Source: Legionellaceae bacterium (GTDB lineage Bacteria; Pseudomonadota; Gammaproteobacteria; Legionellales; Legionellaceae). Taken from it: a stretch of 64,000 nucleotides of DNA. Positions within the stretch are counted from its first letter, which is position 1, and the number at the start of each line of letters is the position of its first letter. Where the stretch lies: positions 329,442-393,441 of the forward strand of contig JARGNP010000001.1 of assembly GCA_029210265.1 (NCBI GenBank), read 5' to 3'. This document shows positions 29,099 to 41,606 of this stretch, piece after piece. The notes under the pieces were generated by a model, which saw nothing but the letters and a program-made list of their open reading frames with translations, ran no database searches and was not told the origin of the DNA. Both the position numbers and the translations under genes were made by a program.

Positions 29099-29854
29099 TT
29101 ATAGTGTAAATTTTGACGATAGCTCTTCTATAGAGCCTTGCGTACCAACTGCTTCATGTTTAGATGTGACATTTTGGGAAGTTAACCAAGCATTGATAAT
29201 TAAAGATAGCTCATCAGGTGCCTCCAAAGGCAGCATGTGACCACTTTCGACCCAAGTAACCTCTGATTTTAGCGCTAAAGCGAGATTATCCATATGTATT
29301 GCAGGAACTAATTTATCCTGCCGAGCACCAATAACGAGCGTTGGCGCCGGATTTTCTGGAAACGCTGTCAATACAGAGCGTCGATGCGCTGTTGCGTGCA
29401 TCTGTCGTCCGACTGCCTCAGGACCAGCTTGCTTAAGCATGGTTATAATTTTTGTACAAAGCTCCTGCTTATGCTCAGAATTAACAGGATTAATCATATG
29501 TGATAAATACGCCTCATTCATCATGCGCTTCAAATTTTTTTCAATCACGTTAGCATCTGTTTGTTTTTTTTCACCCGAGGTGCAAAGCAACATGAGATGT
29601 GATACACGCTCAGGATGCATGGCATAAAAACGTTGTGCGATATAGCCTCCCATAGAAAACCCCATGAGAATAAACTTCTTATATGGAAGCTTTGTTACTT
29701 CCTTTAGCATATCTTCTTGAGAGCCACATGCGAGCAAATCTGGCATGACAGGCATCATTTGATTCGGTAACAATGGCAATAATTGCTCCCATAATATTTG
29801 GTTGCAACCTGTGCCTGATAACAAAACCAATGGAATTCGATTAAAAAACTTCAT
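29099..29854 (-). CDS. Alpha/beta hydrolase
   Basis: Cytosolic hydrolase of the alpha/beta fold, 251 residues from ATG 29854, chosen because AAGGAG lies 5 bp before it; an upstream GTG would overlap that site. The oxyanion segment is LLSGTGCNQILW, the nucleophile elbow MGFSMGGYIAQ holds the catalytic Ser, the acidic residue is probably the Asp of GARQDKLVP, and the His lies in ESGHMLPLEAP. Resembles esterases and lactonases of the BioH/MhpC type; substrate unknown. No operon partner. Confidence 0.88.
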   Translation of the reverse strand: MKFFNRIPLVLLSGTGCNQILWEQLLPLLPNQMMPVMPDLLACGSQEDMLKEVTKLPYKKFILMGFSMGGYIAQRFYAMHPERVSHLMLLCTSGEKKQTDANVIEKNLKRMMNEAYLSHMINPVNSEHKQELCTKIITMLKQAGPEAVGRQMHATAHRRSVLTAFPENPAPTLVIGARQDKLVPAIHMDNLALALKSEVTWVESGHMLPLEAPDELSLIINAWLTSQNVTSKHEAVGTQGSIEELSSKFTL

Positions 29855-30051
29855 GCACACTCCTTTATATTCAGATTTTACTTAAGCACATCTTGAATCT
29901 ATCCCGTTGAATTATAAGATAAAATACCCACCCGACTAATAAGCATACTAAATTATTAATATAATAATCAATATTATTAAAACTTAATTGCTATAAACCC
30001 AAGGTTTTGTTAGGGTCAACGCATCTTTAAGAAAGAATATGACGTATCAGG

Positions 30052-30900
30052 ATGACAGCATCTCTTTTAGACGGTAAGCACGTCTCTTCTCTACGACTTG
30101 ACAGCCTCAAGAATCAAGTTGATATTTATCTAAAACAAGGCCATCAAACACCCGGTCTTGCTGTTATATTACTTGGCGATGATCCGGCCTCTCATATTTA
30201 TGTGAATCATAAAAAGAAAGCTTGTGAACGCGTTGGGCTCAATACTTATGCTTACAACCTACCCTCTGAAACGGGTGAAAGCGACCTACTCGAACTTATT
30301 GATAATTTAAACGAAAGCCCTGAAGTTCATGGTGTTTTGGTACAACTACCTTTGCCCGCACATATTAATGCGCGTGCCATCATCGAACGCATTAAACCTA
30401 GCAAAGACGTTGATGGGTTTCATCCTTATAATTTAGGGCGGCTTGCTCAAGGCGACCCAACACTCAGACCTTGCACTCCTTACGGAATTATTAATTTGCT
30501 CAAGCATTATAAAATTAATCCCTTTGGAAAACGTGCTGTTGTCATCGGTTCGTCTAATATTGTAGGGCGACCTATGGCATTTGAGCTGTTATTAGCGAAA
30601 GCAACCGTTACGGTATGCAACCGTGCGACACAAGATCTCGAGTCACATGTTCGTGAGGCCGAACTCATTATTATTGCAGCAGGCTCTAAAGATATTTTAG
30701 ATCTCAGTTGGTTTAGTGAAAATCAAATTGTTGTTGATGTTGGAATGCACCGTGAAGATAATGGCGCACTTCGGGGAGATATTGATTTCAATCAGGTCAA
30801 AAATAAAGTCGACTGGATTACCCCGGTCCCTGGTGGCGTCGGTCCTATGACCATTTGCACACTGCTTGAAAACACGTTTCTTGCAGCACAACAACGCTAG
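30052..30900 (+). CDS. folD: Bifunctional methylenetetrahydrofolate dehydrogenase/cyclohydrolase FolD
   Basis: Interconverts 5,10-methylene-THF and 10-formyl-THF with NADP. 282 residues. Catalytic Lys region [13 protein letters not shown], the [11 protein letters not shown] block, [14 protein letters not shown], the NADP site [17 protein letters not shown], and the C-terminal [19 protein letters not shown]. Its stop overlaps the convergent small gene by 4 bp. Confidence 0.97.
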   Translation: MTASLLDGKHVSSLRLDSLKNQVDIYLKQGHQTPGLAVILLGDDPASHIYVNHKKKACERVGLNTYAYNLPSETGESDLLELIDNLNESPEVHGVLVQLPLPAHINARAIIERIKPSKDVDGFHPYNLGRLAQGDPTLRPCTPYGIINLLKHYKINPFGKRAVVIGSSNIVGRPMAFELLLAKATVTVCNRATQDLESHVREAELIIIAAGSKDILDLSWFSENQIVVDVGMHREDNGALRGDIDFNQVKNKVDWITPVPGGVGPMTICTLLENTFLAAQQR

Positions 30901-31103
30901 GGCTCGAGTTTATCCCAATCAAAATCACCTTCGAGCTCACCGTCGAAATCTTCTAGCTCGTTTTTAAGGCGTTTTTGCTCAAGACGCTCTTCCAGCATGC
31001 GCTTGACCTCGCGCTTGTGTTCGAGTGTTTCGGCATCATCATGATGATTATCATCAAAATGCTCACGGGGTCCTGCTGTGTTCTGCTGTTCGGTTCGATT
31101 CAT
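30897..31103 (-). CDS. Small acidic/charged protein, PA3496-like
   Basis: 68 residues from ATG 31103. The longer frame to 31202 would run into gloB and was not used. The middle is a strongly charged helix ([22 protein letters not shown]) followed by an acidic end ([17 protein letters not shown]). The ..RRxLEERLExxRLxxELxDF pattern resembles the small PA3496 family of putative envelope-integrity proteins of gammaproteobacteria; the similarity is by memory only. It reads convergent to folD and divergent from gloB. Confidence 0.6.
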   Translation of the reverse strand: MNRTEQQNTAGPREHFDDNHHDDAETLEHKREVKRMLEERLEQKRLKNELEDFDGELEGDFDWDKLEP

Positions 31104-31167
31104 ACTAGACTCCACTTTTTCAAGGGGTATACTTATCAGTATAGTTCTTAAAAAATAAAGCGCCTTC

Positions 31168-31905
31168 ATGACTATTATTGCTCTTTCTGCATTCCAAGAC
31201 AACTACATATGGGTTATTAAAAATCATGATGGTTTTATTTGCGTTGATCCAGGCGATGCGGCTCCCGTGATTGCCTTTGCACAACAAGAAAAACTTACTT
31301 TAAATCATATTTTATTAACGCATCATCATGCCGATCATATCGGTGGTGTAGCTGAATTAAAGCGCTATTTTCCTGAAGTCGTGATACATAATATATTTGA
31401 GTTAACTCAAAAAACTGAGTTGATTCAATTAGGGCAATATAGATTTGATATATTAAATACACCGGGGCATACTCAAAATCACGTGTGTTATTTTGAACCC
31501 AATCAACATTGGCTATTTTGTGGTGATACGTTGTTTTCAGCTGGCTGTGGACGTGTCTTTGATGGAACCATCACTGAATTATACGCATCGATCCAGCAAC
31601 TTAAGCTATTACCTGATGATACTAAAGTTTTTTGTGCACATGAATACACACGCCAAAATTTAAAATTTTCACTTAGCGTAGAACCCAATAATCAAATAGC
31701 GCAAGAGCATTTAAATTTTCTCAAAGCCCATCCTAATCAAAACTCTTTGCCTTCAACAATAAGCTTAGAAAAACAAATTAATCCATTTTTACGACTAGAC
31801 CAGCCTGATATTCGTGCTTTTGTTCAACAACATGGTGGGAGTACATCAACTGATGAGGCAAGTTTTGCATATTTAAGGCGAATAAAAAATGATTTTAATA
31901 CTTAA
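31168..31905 (+). CDS. gloB: Hydroxyacylglutathione hydrolase (glyoxalase II)
   Basis: Metallo-beta-lactamase-fold enzyme that hydrolyses S-lactoylglutathione to lactate, the last step of methylglyoxal detoxification. 245 residues. Metal motif THHHADHIGG, then NTPGHTQNHVCY, GDTLFSAGCGRVFDG and the His of FCAHEYT; the C-terminal helical domain ends in ASFAYLRRIKNDF, as in other GloB proteins. Start ATG 31168. Confidence 0.96.
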   Translation: MTIIALSAFQDNYIWVIKNHDGFICVDPGDAAPVIAFAQQEKLTLNHILLTHHHADHIGGVAELKRYFPEVVIHNIFELTQKTELIQLGQYRFDILNTPGHTQNHVCYFEPNQHWLFCGDTLFSAGCGRVFDGTITELYASIQQLKLLPDDTKVFCAHEYTRQNLKFSLSVEPNNQIAQEHLNFLKAHPNQNSLPSTISLEKQINPFLRLDQPDIRAFVQQHGGSTSTDEASFAYLRRIKNDFNT

Positions 31906-31906
31906 T

Positions 31907-33190
31907 TTAGCTTGAGCGTTTACTCGAATCCAACACACTAAAATCAACAGCAGACTTACAAAACGTTTCTTTGATAAAAAATACAGAACAAATCACGGCA
32001 ATCACTGCAATAAAAAGCAAAATCAAAAACGTCATTTGGTAGGTATGAAGACCAAAATTAGCATCTCCTCGTGAACGATCAATAATCCAACCAATAAGCG
32101 GTGCATTAATCGCTGATAAAATCATGATCATGGCGTTATTCAAAGCAAGTCCTATACCGATAAATTGCTTCTTAAATTGCTCTGAAATTATAGCAAACCC
32201 TACACTTTGGCCGCTTGCAGCAATACCCAGCATAAAAAATCCTAACACCATGCCATATTTTGTATTTGAAAAAATAATCAAAAGCATCGAGCTTACGCTC
32301 ATCAATGCTGAAGCAACAAGCACAGGCTTTCGGCGCTGTGTATAATCGGATATAAAGCCGAGCAACGGGCAACCAATAGCATACCCAAGCCATGACAGCG
32401 TTATCATATAAGAAGAAAAATTATCGCTAAACCCTTTTAAACCAATAAACACCCGCCCTTCGTTTTCAGATAAGTATTCAATAATAAGATAAACACTGGC
32501 TGTAAATAAACCAATGTACCATGCTTGTGCGCGCGAAAAGAGTTTTAAAAGTGAGCGTTTTGTATTCTCAGGGCGTCGAAGCATAGAATACTTTTGGGAT
32601 TGTTCATGCCGGTCTTCAACAAAAATTATAATCAAAATAAAAATCGCAAGACCGATAAAACCTAAAGCTTTAAAAATCCATTGCCATTGTATATGCGCAG
32701 ACGTTGTAAAGCTTTCTAAGGGACCCGCGCCAAACATGGGGCCCATCGTACCAATAAATTGAGATAAACCAATAAAGAACGCATTATGGCGATGAGGCAT
32801 CCAATCATTGACCGAAACCAACATCGATAAAAAACCAAACGACGCTCCAAGCCCCATCATAATTCGCGAGATAACCGCAAACTCAAACGTGGGTGAATAT
32901 GCAAATGCAAACGAAGACAGCGCGCATATACCGGCACCGATGGTCAGTGATTTTTTGAGGCCTATTTTATCAATTAATAATCCTACAGGGATTTGCATGA
33001 CGCCATAAACGACAAAAAATAACGTGCTACTTAATAACGAATATTCAAATGCAGATAAATGCAGATCAAGCATCAAAGGATGCTGAAAGCTACCCAAAGA
33101 CACACGCAGAAAAAACTCGTACAGAAAGAAGAGAACACATACGCTCCAAACGATAAATCCTTTGATCGTAAACTGCGTTTCTTTCAGCAT
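31907..33190 (-). CDS. Major facilitator superfamily permease
   Basis: Twelve-helix transporter, 427 residues, paralogue of the permease at 9013-10314: both have LYEF(I/F)L(Q/R)VS after helix 1 and a GLL(F/I)D(R/K)xGxxK loop. The substrate is unknown. It starts 11 bp after an aspartoacylase-like gene on the same strand, so the two probably work together, perhaps in uptake and processing of an N-acyl amino acid (inference). Confidence 0.88.
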   Translation of the reverse strand: MLKETQFTIKGFIVWSVCVLFFLYEFFLRVSLGSFQHPLMLDLHLSAFEYSLLSSTLFFVVYGVMQIPVGLLIDKIGLKKSLTIGAGICALSSFAFAYSPTFEFAVISRIMMGLGASFGFLSMLVSVNDWMPHRHNAFFIGLSQFIGTMGPMFGAGPLESFTTSAHIQWQWIFKALGFIGLAIFILIIIFVEDRHEQSQKYSMLRRPENTKRSLLKLFSRAQAWYIGLFTASVYLIIEYLSENEGRVFIGLKGFSDNFSSYMITLSWLGYAIGCPLLGFISDYTQRRKPVLVASALMSVSSMLLIIFSNTKYGMVLGFFMLGIAASGQSVGFAIISEQFKKQFIGIGLALNNAMIMILSAINAPLIGWIIDRSRGDANFGLHTYQMTFLILLFIAVIAVICSVFFIKETFCKSAVDFSVLDSSKRSS

Positions 33191-33201
33191 AATTTATTCA
33201 A

Positions 33202-34221
33202 TCAGCTCATGTAGCTATCGGGTTGTTTTTGATCCCAAGCTTCAATGACACTTTCAGCTTTTTCGTGATCAAGAAAAGAAGCCATTTTAAAAATAGGTAG
33301 CCCTTCATGAATCAACGGCGTTGTATTAATCCCCACAACGATGGCTTCTTGAAGCGCCTCAACCGGTTCCAACACTTCCGCACCGAATGGATCGCTAATC
33401 GTACCCAACAACTCGCCTTTTTTAACAATTTGCCCAAGCGAGACTTCTGGGCGCAAGATGCCGCCTTTGTGAGCAACAATCCATGCCTCATCACGCGAAA
33501 AAATAGGATTGATTTCTTTCGTCGCTGATTTATCCAGGATATCAATGGAACGCATCACGTTCTTAACCCCATCAACACCTAACACAATCGCATTTTCATC
33601 AAATCGCATCGCTTCACCACCTTGATAGACCAAAAGTGGAATTTGAAGCTCTTCGGTGATTTTACGTAAACTATTACCTTCGATATCAACATTGGTAACC
33701 ACCGGTGCTTGAAAAGCCTTCGCAAGATTACGAGCGACAGTGTTTTCAAAGTTACAATATACTTGGGGCAAAATATTATGATTAAGCCCACCTGTTTGTA
33801 ACTCAACACAATAGTCCGCTTTGGTAAGAATTTCTTGTGTTAGAATATGAGCAATACGCTCACCGAAGGTCCCATGCTCATCGCCAGGAAAACAATCCGC
33901 AATATCATGCCCTACCGGTAGCATTGCTGGATAATGCGTTAATCCATAAATATTCACAACAGGAATTGCAATGATCGTACCTCGAATATTATCGGGAGTA
34001 ATCATTTTAGTAATACGATTAACAATATCTAGACCGTTTAGTTCAGTACCTTTCAGAACAGAAAACAATAATAAACAAGGGCCTTTTATTTTGCTATGAA
34101 TGACTTTGATGGGCATATACAGAGGCGAACATGAGTACTGTTCGGGCAAAGGCAAGGCAAGGTTTGCTACCTCTCCGGGGTGAATGGTTGTATCACAAAT
34201 TTTAATTTTAGAATTTTTCAT
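33202..34221 (-). CDS. Aspartoacylase/succinylglutamate desuccinylase-like protein lacking zinc ligands
   Basis: 339 residues with the AstE/ASPA (M14-like) fold: PVVNIYGLTHYPAMLP, CFPGDEHGTFGERIAH and a C-terminal barrel-like region (AHKGGILRPEVSLGQIVKKGELLG). Active enzymes of the family bind zinc through HGxE and DLHTG. Here those read KGTE (residues 57-60) and ELQTG (140-144), so both histidines are gone, and the substrate-binding DLNR is DIAD (106-109). Hydrolase activity is therefore doubtful; a binding or regulatory role is possible. Gene is intact and leads a pair with an MFS permease. Confidence 0.82.
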   Translation of the reverse strand: MKNSKIKICDTTIHPGEVANLALPLPEQYSCSPLYMPIKVIHSKIKGPCLLLFSVLKGTELNGLDIVNRITKMITPDNIRGTIIAIPVVNIYGLTHYPAMLPVGHDIADCFPGDEHGTFGERIAHILTQEILTKADYCVELQTGGLNHNILPQVYCNFENTVARNLAKAFQAPVVTNVDIEGNSLRKITEELQIPLLVYQGGEAMRFDENAIVLGVDGVKNVMRSIDILDKSATKEINPIFSRDEAWIVAHKGGILRPEVSLGQIVKKGELLGTISDPFGAEVLEPVEALQEAIVVGINTTPLIHEGLPIFKMASFLDHEKAESVIEAWDQKQPDSYMS

Positions 34222-34378
34222 GACTATAAGTATGCCATATTTAAAGCTTAAATGCTATGACGACAATCAAGCTAAACGTACATGCACGTTTAATTGTTTT
34301 ATTATTTTCGTAATTTTTACCCTATTTACCTTTAAAAAAAACTAAAATTTTTCTATTATGTTTATATAGTTCAAATAA

Positions 34379-34384
34379 TATAAT
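34379..34384 (+). promoter_or_regulatory. Putative -10 element before the small charged gene
   Basis: Perfect TATAAT in a very AT-rich stretch, 36 bp before the GTG at 34420. The matching -35 region (TTATGT) is poor. Confidence 0.35.
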
Positions 34385-34419
34385 AACAGTATTCTAATTC
34401 AACTTAAGGAATAAGAGAC

Positions 34420-34572
34420 GTGATTGAAAAAGAAGAGCGGGATGAATACCTCAGAAAAGAACAAAAAGAACACCAACAACGTGAAGCTTTGCTGAAAGAA
34501 TTTGACAGGATAAAAGCAGGGCAAGAACAACACATGAAACAACAACAACAGCACCAGCAACGGCCCAACTAA
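34420..34572 (+). CDS. Small Lys/Glu/Gln-rich coiled-coil protein
   Basis: 50 residues from GTG 34420, with AAGGA 9 bp upstream. Almost entirely charged or glutamine (EKEERDEYLRKEQKEHQQRE, then a Gln/His-rich tail ending QQRPN), so a single helix with no membrane part. A good ribosome site and a -10 box upstream favour a real gene. It ends 1 bp before the dinB stop on the other strand. No function is recognised. Confidence 0.55.
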   Translation: MIEKEERDEYLRKEQKEHQQREALLKEFDRIKAGQEQHMKQQQQHQQRPN

Positions 34573-34573
34573 G

Positions 34574-35650
34574 CTACGTTAATGGTTGAATGCATGGGAG
34601 TATCAGCTGCATATTATCCCCTGCGTGCTCTTGAACAAGCCTGATGCCAACTCCTAGTAATCTAACTGGTTTTTCTAACCCACGATCCCAGCCCTCTTTT
34701 AATAATACATTCACCGCTTGAAGTTCAACACGATCTGCTAAGCGCTCAACCGTCGTTTGTTTAAAATCATTAAATTTAAGCTTCACAAAAATATTATGTA
34801 TACCTGTGATTTCACCTGCCTTGTTAATGCGCTCACCCAATCTCTTGATTAAAGCTGGAAGCTCCTGTAGGCAGGCATCAAGTGTTGGTAGATCTATCAA
34901 GTAAGTCTCTTCTACGCTAATAGATTTTCGAATACGTTCGCTTTTAACTTCGCGATCATCTATGCCTCGCGAAAGCTCATAAAGCCTCTCACCCATTGAA
35001 CTAAAATGCTGTGTCAGTTGAACTTTAGATAAAGCTTGTAACTCACCACAGGTTTTTATGTTCAATTGCGCCAGGCGATCTTCCATGACAGGCCCCACCC
35101 CGAATAATTTACGAACGGGCAAAGCAAGCATAAATTTAGATATATACTCAGGTGCAATCAGCATTTGGCCATTGGGTTTACGCCAATCGCTTGCTATTTT
35201 AGCTAAAGATTTATTGGGGGCAATCCCCGCACTTGCCGTAAGCTGGCGTGTTGCATAAATACGTTCACGAATAGCTTTTGCAATCCATGAAGCACTTCCC
35301 TGGTGATGTGTGCTACCCGTAACATCTAAATAAGCCTCGTCCAACGAAAGCGGTTCAATTTTATCTGTAAATTCAGCAAAAATTTCTCGTATATACGTAC
35401 TTTCTTCCCGATAGACATTCATACGACCCGGTTGTATTACAAGATTCGGACAAAGTTTTAGAGCATGCGCAGTTGCCATAGCCGAACGCACACCAAACTT
35501 GCGAGCTTCATAATTACATGTGGATATAACCCCTCGTTTACCCGGTGCACCACCAACGGCAATTGCTTGTGAAGCAAGTTCAGGATAATCACGCATCTCG
35601 ATAGCAGCATAAAAGCAATCCATATCAATATGGATTATTTTTCTATTCAT
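34574..35650 (-). CDS. dinB: DNA polymerase IV
   Basis: Y-family translesion polymerase, 358 residues. Catalytic motifs: HIDMDCFYAAIE near the N-terminus and the SLDEAYLDVT block with the Asp-Glu pair; helix-hairpin-helix region LFGVGPVMEDRL, then the little-finger domain. A short form, lacking the extreme C-terminal clamp-binding motif of longer homologues as far as can be judged by eye. It sits between the small charged gene and mreD. Confidence 0.95.
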   Translation of the reverse strand: MNRKIIHIDMDCFYAAIEMRDYPELASQAIAVGGAPGKRGVISTCNYEARKFGVRSAMATAHALKLCPNLVIQPGRMNVYREESTYIREIFAEFTDKIEPLSLDEAYLDVTGSTHHQGSASWIAKAIRERIYATRQLTASAGIAPNKSLAKIASDWRKPNGQMLIAPEYISKFMLALPVRKLFGVGPVMEDRLAQLNIKTCGELQALSKVQLTQHFSSMGERLYELSRGIDDREVKSERIRKSISVEETYLIDLPTLDACLQELPALIKRLGERINKAGEITGIHNIFVKLKFNDFKQTTVERLADRVELQAVNVLLKEGWDRGLEKPVRLLGVGIRLVQEHAGDNMQLILPCIQPLT

Positions 35651-35662
35651 ATTATATTAAGC

Positions 35663-36150
35663 TTAAGATGAAAATCTAGATTTAATAGAAAGCGTCAAAA
35701 ACATGCGATCAGCTACAAGCTGCACCCACGGCCAAAAAAGTACCGTGGTGATAATTGGGAACAGATTGGATAAAAGTGATGTGTGATAACCTAATAAAAA
35801 TCCTGTTACTAATAATATGCACTGATAAATTAGACAAAAAATTCCCAGACCTAGCATTTGATGGCCGATGGTAAGTAAACGAAAACGTTGGGCATTACTT
35901 GAAGCAATCCATGCTGTGATTAACAACGCACATGCATGTTGCCCCATAAGACCAGCGCCCAAGGCATCCAGAGCTAACCCAGCCAGAAGAACAAATCCTA
36001 CACTACATCCTTGAGGCAGGCTCCACTGCAAATAAAGCACTAATGTAAGTCCCCAAAGCGGCCTAAATAAATCTAAGGGTTGAGGTAATGGCATAATACT
36101 TAAAAAAAGTATAAAACATGAGGCCAAGAACAAACGCATGAGGGAAATCG

Positions 36151-36154
<4 letters not shown>
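35663..36154 (-). CDS. mreD: Rod shape-determining protein MreD
   Basis: Inner-membrane partner in the elongasome, 163 residues with five hydrophobic segments and the block FRPLWGLTLVLYLQWSLPQ characteristic of MreD, followed by GLALDALGAGLMGQHA. Start overlaps the mreC stop (ATGA), so translation is coupled. Last gene of mreBCD; dinB lies 12 bp downstream and may share the transcript. Confidence 0.94.
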
Positions 36155-38830
<2,676 letters not shown>

Positions 38831-38838
<8 letters not shown>

Positions 38839-40075
38839 GATTCAAGGCCTCCGTAATCACGGTTTTTGATGCGCGCCAAGCAGGATAAATCGTCGCGACA
38901 AAGCTCATAGCAAGCGCCATAGAGCATACTTTGACAACATCAGAAAATAATATTTTAGAAGGTAAATAATCCACGAAATAAATATTCGACGATAAAACCT
39001 GGATATTAAATAGTGCTTGCAACGCATTCACAATATCTGTTGCGTTATATGCCAACAGTAAACCAGCGACCAATCCTATGAGCGTCCCGAGCATACCAAC
39101 CAACATACCTTGAATAATAAACACACTTAAAATAAAGCGAGGTGTCGCACCCATGGTTCGTAAAATCGCAATATCCGATTGCTTATCGTTCACAAGCATC
39201 ACCAGTGATGAGACTAAATTAAATGCAGCAACAGCAATAATTAATAATAAAATTAAAAACATCATGGTCTTTTCCATCTTAACAGCTTGGAAAAATGCAC
39301 CAAATTGCTGAGACCAATTACTCACACGATAATCTTCACCCAACTCACGTTCGAGCTTATCTGTAAGAGGAAGTGCCGCATACGTATCATCTGTACGCAA
39401 CTTAACACCGGTGACTGCATCACCTAACTGCATGAGCTTTTGTGCATCGTTTAAGTAAATAAACGCAAGTTTACTATCAAAATTAAACCCAGCCCCCGCT
39501 GAAAAAATACCGACCACTGTAAATCGCTTAAATCGTGGCTCCATTCCTGCAGGTGTTACGGTTGCTTTAGGTACCATCACGGTGACTTTATCACCAACCA
39601 TCACACCTAAACTATCCGCAAGTCCACGCCCTAATAACATGCCAAAGTGAGGCAGCTGATTCATATCACCTAATAAAAGCTTATCTTTAAGATGTATTAA
39701 TTTATTTTCTTGTTCAGGTAAAATGCCCGACAACATCACCGGAGATACTTGGCCATCATAGGTCAATAACCCCTGCCCCCCTACAAACGGCGCCGCAGAT
39801 TTCACGCCAGGCATCGCTTGCATTTTTTTTGTTAAATTTTGCCAATCTTGAATGCTGTCTTCTGCTCCAACGACCGTTATCTCAGGCGCCATACCAAAAA
39901 AGCGCTTATGAATTTCTTCGTCAAAACCATTCATCACGGACAGTACCGTGATCAACACCATCACACCCATGCCGATGCCAAGCATGGACGTTAGTGATAT
40001 AAACGAAACAAAATGTGTTTTTTTTCGGGAACGTGTGTAACGCAGTCCCACATAAAGAGCGAGCGGCTTGAACAT
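38831..40075 (-). CDS. lolC: Lipoprotein-releasing permease LolC/LolE
   Basis: Membrane component of the Lol exporter, 414 residues. The N-terminal [28 protein letters not shown] leads into helix 1; a large periplasmic domain (about 45-260) follows, then three helices near 270-400 with [17 protein letters not shown], the cytosolic coupling region of the FtsX type. Only one permease gene accompanies lolD, so the complex may be symmetric or the second subunit is elsewhere. Confidence 0.93.
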
Positions 40076-40152
40076 GGTTCAGCAGGGCCTGATAAATCAA
40101 TGAGAATTAGAATTGTAGTAAAAACAGACGAAAGAAGATAGCGAAATTCCGG

Positions 40153-40195
40153 GTAATTCACAAAGTTACCCATGGTAATTTTTAGCTAACTTTGT
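40153..40195. repeat. Overlapping inverted repeats upstream of lolC
   Basis: Three mutually exclusive pairings share the same bases: GGGTAA/TTACCC, ACAAAGTTA (40160-40168) with TAACTTTGT (40187-40195), and TTACC/GGTAA (40166-40178). They lie between the ankyrin-like gene and lolC, on the lolC leader side. They could be a terminator of the upstream gene or a leader structure. Confidence 0.4.
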
Positions 40196-40217
40196 AAGAC
40201 CGCGCCATACGCTAATT

Positions 40218-41525
40218 TCACACTGGAGAATAAAGCAACGGACTCTTCCATGGAGACCAACTCGACGCATCACTGCTTGATGGAGATTCCGAAGGAGCTA
40301 GAGATACAACATCATCTAATTCCAATGCTGTATTAATGCTCAGTGATTTATTGGAAAATAAACCCTGGCGTCGAGGACTTTGAGCGCGTATTTGCTCCCT
40401 TAACCGAACGGTTAACTTTGTAACTTTTCGATTAATACTTGACGCATCCTCATGTAGCTCTGGATCACGTCGAGGTTTAATACGACCTTTTGATTCAGAA
40501 GAAACACGCATCACATCATGACGAATATTCGCGGAGAGCGTGCAACAAGTTTCGAGCCAATTTAAAAAATAATGTGCTATATGAGATGATGGCGAATTCA
40601 CAGTTTGATGTACTGCAGAATAACCCGCATTATTCATACAACAAAACATCGCCTTGTATTCATCTGCCCGAATGATTTTATATTGATACATAAGTTCAAT
40701 ATTATTCAAATAAGCATCATACTTATCAACATCCCCCGCCGTACTCAACTCATGCAACAATGAGTATCCTTTTTTAGGATGAGTAAGCAATAAATTTTTA
40801 TAGACATCGTTTGAGATATCAGATCGTATGGCCGCTGCACGTAGTACGTCCAACGCTGCAATAAACTGGTTTGCTTCAACCGCTGGTAAAATAAGTTTGT
40901 CCAAAAATCTAAAACTAGATTCATTAACCTGATCAAAAAACAAATGAACGGATACAGAAGGACAACGCCATGGCGTTTGCTTACCTGAGATCACATCCTG
41001 TTGGTAACGATAAATTTCATCAAGATGAGTCATATAGTCTTTTGAAACATGACGCTCTATGAGTTCAAAATAAAAATCAAACAAACCCCGGATCTGAAGG
41101 GAGTCAATAAACTGCAAAGGCGTTTGCTTATCTTTATCAGATGATGTTAATAGAAAAATTGTCGCATGGACTGGATAAGATGATATTACATGCAACATGA
41201 GGCTTTGTTTGATGAGAGCTGACAATAAAAACTTATAATCACGAGGAAGTGCATCTTTTTCACTTAATATTTTAATCAGGTGAACAAATATATTATCCCC
41301 TGATGGTAAGTATGTGACCAAATCTTGATGCGAGAGTGCCTTGATAGAATTCAATACAGACATTCGTAAAACGCTCGTCGCTTTAGCTTTTTGTTTCTGT
41401 TTTTGAAATAACAAATAATGCTGAGCATGACCTAAAAATTCTAAAACCCCAAAACGAATATGATTCATAAAAAATAACTTTAAATATACAATATGCAATC
41501 CCTCGAATGTATAATTATGGGGCAT
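40218..41525 (-). CDS. Orphan protein with degenerate ankyrin-like repeats
   Basis: About 435 residues from ATG 41525 (a TTG at 41534 and ATG 41468 are alternatives; none has a strong ribosome site). The region 90-350 is helical, with segments such as GYSLLHELSTAGDVDKYDAYL and GYSAVHQTVNSPSSHIAHYFLNWL that look like worn ankyrin units (GYTxLHxA...). The last 110 residues are basic and then Ser/Pro-rich (SLAPSESPSSSDASSWS), a flexible tail. No signal peptide. The composition fits a Dot/Icm-type effector, but that is inference. Confidence 0.6.
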   Translation of the reverse strand: MPHNYTFEGLHIVYLKLFFMNHIRFGVLEFLGHAQHYLLFQKQKQKAKATSVLRMSVLNSIKALSHQDLVTYLPSGDNIFVHLIKILSEKDALPRDYKFLLSALIKQSLMLHVISSYPVHATIFLLTSSDKDKQTPLQFIDSLQIRGLFDFYFELIERHVSKDYMTHLDEIYRYQQDVISGKQTPWRCPSVSVHLFFDQVNESSFRFLDKLILPAVEANQFIAALDVLRAAAIRSDISNDVYKNLLLTHPKKGYSLLHELSTAGDVDKYDAYLNNIELMYQYKIIRADEYKAMFCCMNNAGYSAVHQTVNSPSSHIAHYFLNWLETCCTLSANIRHDVMRVSSESKGRIKPRRDPELHEDASSINRKVTKLTVRLREQIRAQSPRRQGLFSNKSLSINTALELDDVVSLAPSESPSSSDASSWSPWKSPLLYSPV

Positions 41526-41567
41526 TAATTGCAAGTATGATTTTTCTATATTTTTATCGTATTTATA

Positions 41568-41595
41568 TTGTTTCTTGGCTTCGCTTAGGTATAAT
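41568..41595 (+). promoter_or_regulatory. Promoter of tRNA-Leu
   Basis: TTGTTT (41568-41573), 16-bp spacer, perfect TATAAT (41590-41595), and a GC-containing discriminator before the tRNA start at 41607. Confidence 0.65.
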
Positions 41596-41606
41596 AGCGT
41601 TCTTAG

